This document shows positions 60,501 to 64,000 of a DNA stretch of 64,000 nucleotides, one piece after another. Where the stretch lies: contig CM056741.1 of NCBI GenBank assembly GCA_029851415.1, positions 69,616,282 to 69,680,281 of the forward strand, in the 5' to 3' direction. Under the pieces are notes generated by a model, which did not search any database, was not told the DNA's origin, and saw only the letters and a program-made list of their open reading frames with translations. Positions within the stretch are counted from its first letter, which is position 1. Each line of letters opens with the position of its first letter. Both the position numbers and the translations under genes were made by a program. The stretch comes from Eretmocerus hayati. Its lineage: Eukaryota > Arthropoda > Insecta > Hymenoptera > Aphelinidae.

Positions 60501-63500
60501 CATCATTATCAGCAACAGCCGCATCAGCATCAGTCACCGCCAGCCCCGCCACCAGTAACTTTTCCACCTAACACAGGTAAGAAATATTATCGATTTCATT
60601 CGACATTTTTCTAGCAATCATCGTCATTGTATCAGTCTTGACAAGTATGAAAAGAAGGCAATACACAATCTGTGTGAACAAAAATTTTCGTCTCAATCAT
60701 CTCGTTTGAGTCATCTTGATTTTCTTCACATTGACCCCATACCTCTCTCACAGGTTGTAACTATCGCGAGAGAATCTTTGTACAGTAGATCCTTGAATAG
60801 CGGACACCTTGGAATAGCGGACACTTTTCGACGCTCGATTTGATTTCCATTGGCTTTTATGGGACTTAACCCTTGGAATAGCGGACAGGGTGTCTACCGG
60901 TCCTTCTAGTCCTTAGAATGTCCTTATTTGATTTACAAAGTCCTTATGTCCTTAGAAAGTCCTTATTTGTACGGCTCGGTCCTTACTAATTTGGAATTCG
61001 GAAGCAAGAAATAGAATGTCTTGCAGTATAACTTCTCAAAGGAGTTGAGAAATAAGAAGAAAAACATGTCATCAGTGCCAATATGCGCGTGTATTCCATA
61101 TACTACTAATAGAGATTGTTGTCAATGAAGGTAGAGTTTTAAAAATTGGCGCCGGTCATATTGGCAGAGATTTTAAGAGAGATCTTGCGGAAAGAGTTTT
61201 CAGGAGGGATTGGAAAAATTTTACAGGCAAAATGAGCGTTTTCATACATTTTTACTCGATTGGCTCGTATATAAGAATAAGTCGCACTCACTAGCTCAGC
61301 AATTTTATGAGCAAAATCTTCTCTCATAGCAATGCAGGGGCCGGAAAGAGCTTTTCAAGTTGAGGATGCAATGAGTTTTTTGTTGAAAACCTCGACGAAA
61401 AGTCCAGTTGCATATACCGCGCCCGATGATATCGTGAGCATGGACGGAGGTATAAAAAAAACTCGGTATAACTTGGTCAGTAATTGCTGTATTAAGAAAA
61501 TTCATCGACACAGCGAAAATATACTCTAAATCGAGCTCTAAATGGAGTCTCAGGATCTCTCAACTTTGAACTATTGTGTTATCACATAAATTAGAGTGAA
61601 TAGTTGATTTGAGAATTTTATTTGGGTACTCGATGAGAATGTAGCTCCCAAAACCAAGTCCTTATATTGTCCAGTTTTAGTCCTTCAAAAGTCCTTAGAA
61701 AGTCCTTCTTTGCCTTGCAAAGATTCCGGTAGACACCCTGGCGGACGATTTTTGCTGTCAAAATTTTTCGATCCTATGCGATTCCACCTTGCGATAGCGG
61801 ACACCCATTTTTTCCGTACAAAATCCGAATTATCCTCAAACATTGAAATTAACACAGCGATTCTCATTGTCAGTAATCATCACAGCTGTTGAATTTTCAC
61901 GATGAGTATTGACTTCGTATGTTTATCCAGAGCAACTGTTCCGAGATGTCCAGGCTCTCGATAAAATGTGGAATATACAGAGGAAAATATTTATATTTAT
62001 GATGGAGGAGCATTGTTCATAAAAGTACTTCCAAACCAGACAATGCATTCCATCGGCACTGAGTGGATGCTAGAAATAATTCATTGTTCAAATTGTCCAA
62101 AATTTCAGTGGTTGAAATGCAATATGAACATGACATAGAATATATAAACGAACGAAGCAAACACCTATATCTGAGTACTTATCTAAAAAACGATAAAAAA
62201 TGAGTCTATAATTTTATTATTTATGACTTATGGTCCTATGTTGACTGACTCCAGATGACCCTGGTGAGAGTGAAACACGTGTGGAAAGGTTTTATAAATT
62301 TCTCATAAATAGATATATCACAACCAATATGATTGACTCAAAAACATTGAGAAACTTGGAATAGCGGACACTTTTCGAGACACACAAGGTGTCCACTATT
62401 GCGAGGATCTACTGTAGTATCATTGCGATGCACTTTGAGCATGAGATCAAGGGCGGATCCACGGGGGGGCGGTGGGGGCGATCGCCCCTCCCAGAGCCAG
62501 AAATTTTGCATGGGCAACATAGAGAACGCGCGCGCAAAAAAATTTTTGAATGGAATCGCCCCCCCCCCCCCAGACCCCAACCGCCCCCCCCCAGAAACCT
62601 TTTCTGGATCCGCCCTTGCATGAGATCCTGGTCAATCAAGCCTATGGAAAATGTCTGAAATGACATTGGTTTCTAGGCATTTGTTTTTTGAGGATTTTTT
62701 CGTCATCAATCGAAGATTGAAATTCGAATGATGAAACACTGAGCGTTTTATTCAGTGACCAAAAATATATGTCAGCCAAGAGTCAGAACTGCGAAGTAGT
62801 CCCCAAGATAGTATATCTTATGTTGGAAATCAGTCTCTTGATTAAGCGTATTAGCAACCATCATCGAAATCCCCGAAGGGCTTTCCGTTAGCTCTGCATC
62901 GGGTGCGAGAATTCAAAGCTAAGTTCGTTCATCTTCCTGAGATGATGATTTTTGAAAATTTCGTACTGAATTTTCACTAAACTGTCTTGGGGACCCCGCA
63001 AAATTTCAGCAATCATTTATAGTTACCTCTATCATCTTCATAGATCCGAAGCGTCGTTCTTACTCATGATTATACAATTTCCACTCGGTTTGATTGTTGC
63101 ATCCAACGTAAGAGTACTCTCGCATCTCAAACTCTTGATGTGTTGTTTCAGGTGTTGCAAAGGGAGCCGGGTCGTATCGTCTTCAAAGCAACCAGCGTCG
63201 GCTAAAGTACGCTCCACCGCCGGATCTGACGAGCTCGGGTCGTCCGGAGCACCATCCATCGCCTCTTCCAGCGCCGCCACCTGTGGCTCCGCTGCGGCCC
63301 ACTGGACCGCCCTTCATCCCGAGTCCAGCCCAGCCTGTGCAAGCCCACAGACCAGAATCAGAACCCGCCACTCCTCAGAACACCCCTGCTGAGCACGCTA
63401 ACTACCTGCAAGCTTACGGTGCCGCGTCTCGTCCGCCACTGCATCAGCCCCAGCAACAGCACAATCTTTTCTCCCAGGCTAACCCTCCACAGCAGCAACA

Positions 63501-64000
63501 GCAACAGCATCAACAAGTCGACGAGAGTAGTTTCAGCCCCGTCTCGGCGGAGAGAGTGAGCGAGCGGCTCGAGAATCTAATCAAGAACAGCGCCGATCAA
63601 CAGAACGACGACGCGCTATCCGTCAAATCAGAGCTTTCGGCGGAGGTTGCAAAAATCACCGCTGGCATATCACTAGGCGGTGAGCCGATCGGCACCAATG
63701 ATGCAGCGACCGATGAGCTAACGGAGATCGATTTGAACGCTTCGAACCAGCAGCAATCCAGCACAAGCAGCTTTGCCGTCATCTCCGACGCGTTTTCAGG
63801 AGGTATTCCAACCTACTCGATTCCACTGTCTTCTGCCTCTTTCCAAAAACCCCTGCAGCACCAACAGCAGCAGCAGAACCTAGAGGAACTCGAGGTGCCG
63901 ACGGTGTCGAGCTTTTTCGACGCCCCCACACCGTCGACGCAGTTGCCCGCGCCGGTTGCTCAGCAAGTTCAGCCGCATGACCACTACGACGCAACAGATC
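51517..64000 (+). CDS. SEC23IP-like protein (Sec23-interacting/DDHD family), 5' part only
   Basis: Exon 1 51517-51667 (GACG|GTGAGT), exon 2 60085-60576 (after TCCCAG; ends ACAG|GTAAG) and exon 3 from 63152 (after TTTCAG) to the window end. All joins are in frame, giving about 496 residues so far. The N-terminus (NPLLSAAQTDFPFSVP ... PVTPATPAVL) resembles vertebrate SEC23IP (a short L-F/L-S-x-A-x-T-(E/D)-F ... P-V-T block). The rest is low-complexity: Ser/Thr-rich (residues ~50-140), His/Gln-rich QQQHHHHYQQQPHQHQ, a proline-rich block with KYAPPPDLTSSG, and several poly-Q runs. SEC23IP acts at ER exit sites, where its proline-rich N-terminus binds SEC23 of COPII. The defining DDHD lipase-like domain would lie beyond the window, so identity is moderate. 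Intron 1 is 8.4 kb. Confidence 0.55.
51668..57807. other. first 6 kb of SEC23IP-like intron 1
   Basis: It is intronic and AT-rich, and no gene is supported on either strand. A minus-strand frame at 54494-54781 and others lack homology I know. I saw no clear transposon ends here. Confidence 0.4.
57808..58015. repeat. inverted repeat with CGCAAGAGAATCG arms
   Basis: ATCGCAAGAGAATCG (57829-57843) pairs with CGATTCTCTTGCGAT (57921-57935). TTGGGCTAAACGACGAA (about 57937-57953) pairs with TCGTCGTTTAGCCCAA (57991-58006). Two overlapping stem pairs suggest a decayed MITE. Confidence 0.55.
58564..58720. mobile_element. ~155-bp foldback MITE
   Basis: The arm ends are AAATAGTACATTAAGCAAC on the left and GTTGCTTATACTATTT on the right. 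The pairing continues through GGGCGAAAAG/CTTTTCGCCC, CCCGCACGAGTGTCCGGAA and GAGAAAGT/ACTTTCTC at the centre. Open frames across it are artefacts of the palindrome. Confidence 0.75.
59095..59185. repeat. GC-rich snippet with AGGGGC(G)GAAGCCCCTG hairpin
   Basis: CAGGGGCGGAAGCCCCTG (59142-59159) is a small hairpin, followed by GGGTGCAGGGGGCGAAGCC, within a G-rich 90-bp island unlike the AT-rich intron around it. I do not know its origin. Confidence 0.5.
59580..59720. repeat. decayed MITE related to 58564-58720
   Basis: It shares GAGAAAGTTACTTTCTCGC with the centre of the MITE at 58.6 kb and contains further ACTTTCCGC and GTTGCATAA pieces of it in rearranged order. Confidence 0.45.
60783..62412. 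mobile_element. non-autonomous pogo/Tigger-type element, TA target
   Basis: The left end CAGTAGATCCTTGAATAGCG pairs with the right end (inverse of CAGTAGATCCTCGCAATAGT). TA flanks both ends (60781-60782 and 62413-62414). A subterminal CTTGGAATAGCGGACACTTT is repeated at each end. It has no transposase and lies in SEC23IP-like intron 2. About 855 bp of it is a nested insertion (60886-61740). Confidence 0.8.
60886..61740. mobile_element. 855-bp element with CAGGGTGTCTACCGG ends, 5-bp TSD GCGGA
   Basis: The ends CAGGGTGTCTACCGG and CCGGTAGACACCCTG are perfect inverted repeats. GCGGA flanks both sides (60881-60885 and 61741-61745). The subterminal regions hold repeated AGTCCTTAGAAAGTCCTT motifs. 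The terminal CAGGG resembles hAT-type elements, but the duplication is 5 bp rather than 8, so classification stays open. No transposase was found. Confidence 0.8.
62447..62619. mobile_element. hAT-type MITE, 8-bp TSD ATGAGATC
   Basis: The inverted ends AAGGGCGGATCCA and TGGATCCGCCCTT are flanked by ATGAGATC at 62439-62446 and 62620-62627. An 8-bp duplication and a (C)AAGGGCGGATCC terminus fit hAT non-autonomous elements. The interior has G and C runs that form a second hairpin. Frames through it are artefacts. Confidence 0.85.

Noticed and set aside
62389..62666. Several overlapping proline- and glycine-rich frames on both strands
   Set aside because: They run through the G and C runs of a hAT-type MITE and have no homology.

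Overview
This window is eukaryotic nuclear DNA, most likely from an insect. It has GT-AG introns, AATAAA signals, TA microsatellites and long gene-poor stretches packed with nested transposable elements. The gene set is animal (SLBP, TFIIH p34, PAAT-like, PGAM, SEC23IP-like). A hymenopteran host is plausible from the repeat style, but the sequence alone cannot prove it. I see no CRISPR array, operon or tRNA.

Positions 1-31.8 kb are a transposon graveyard: a near-perfect inverted repeat (446-780); a decayed DIRS-like retroelement with gag, reverse transcriptase and RNase H remnants (about 1590-6000); a retrotransposon gag cut into three pieces by two inverted-repeat elements (6.5-12 kb); a 7.4 kb element bounded by terminal inverted repeats and holding ~350-bp repeats, a TTAA MITE and a pogo/Tigger copy (15.5-22.9 kb); and a LINE split by a four-level nest of insertions (24.5-29.8 kb). 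A 5S-rRNA-like sequence lies at 30.1 kb.

Positions 31.8-44 kb hold a TFIIH p34 (GTF2H3)-like gene on the minus strand, apparently without its C-terminal zinc-binding part. Two large palindromic elements follow. One (34.7-36.1 kb) carries about two dozen AGGTCA/TGACCT half-sites. The other (36.1-38.5 kb) has arms that mirror a small open frame. About 5 kb of mostly unassigned DNA comes next.

Positions 44-51 kb are the gene-dense core. A very short histone stem-loop-binding protein gene (+) converges with a PAAT-like gene (-) that appears to use a GC-AG intron. Next comes an intact, intron-containing gag-like gene whose flanks are two identical 98-bp direct repeats with a TATA-like motif; the second copy sits just upstream of phosphoglycerate mutase. 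This may be a retroelement gag that acquired a duplicate of the PGAM promoter, and it is the most interesting locus here.

Positions 51.5-64 kb hold the 5' part of a SEC23IP-like gene. Exon 1, an 8.4 kb intron, exon 2, a 2.6 kb intron and a third exon running off the window are visible. Its introns hold several short DNA transposons with clear target-site duplications.
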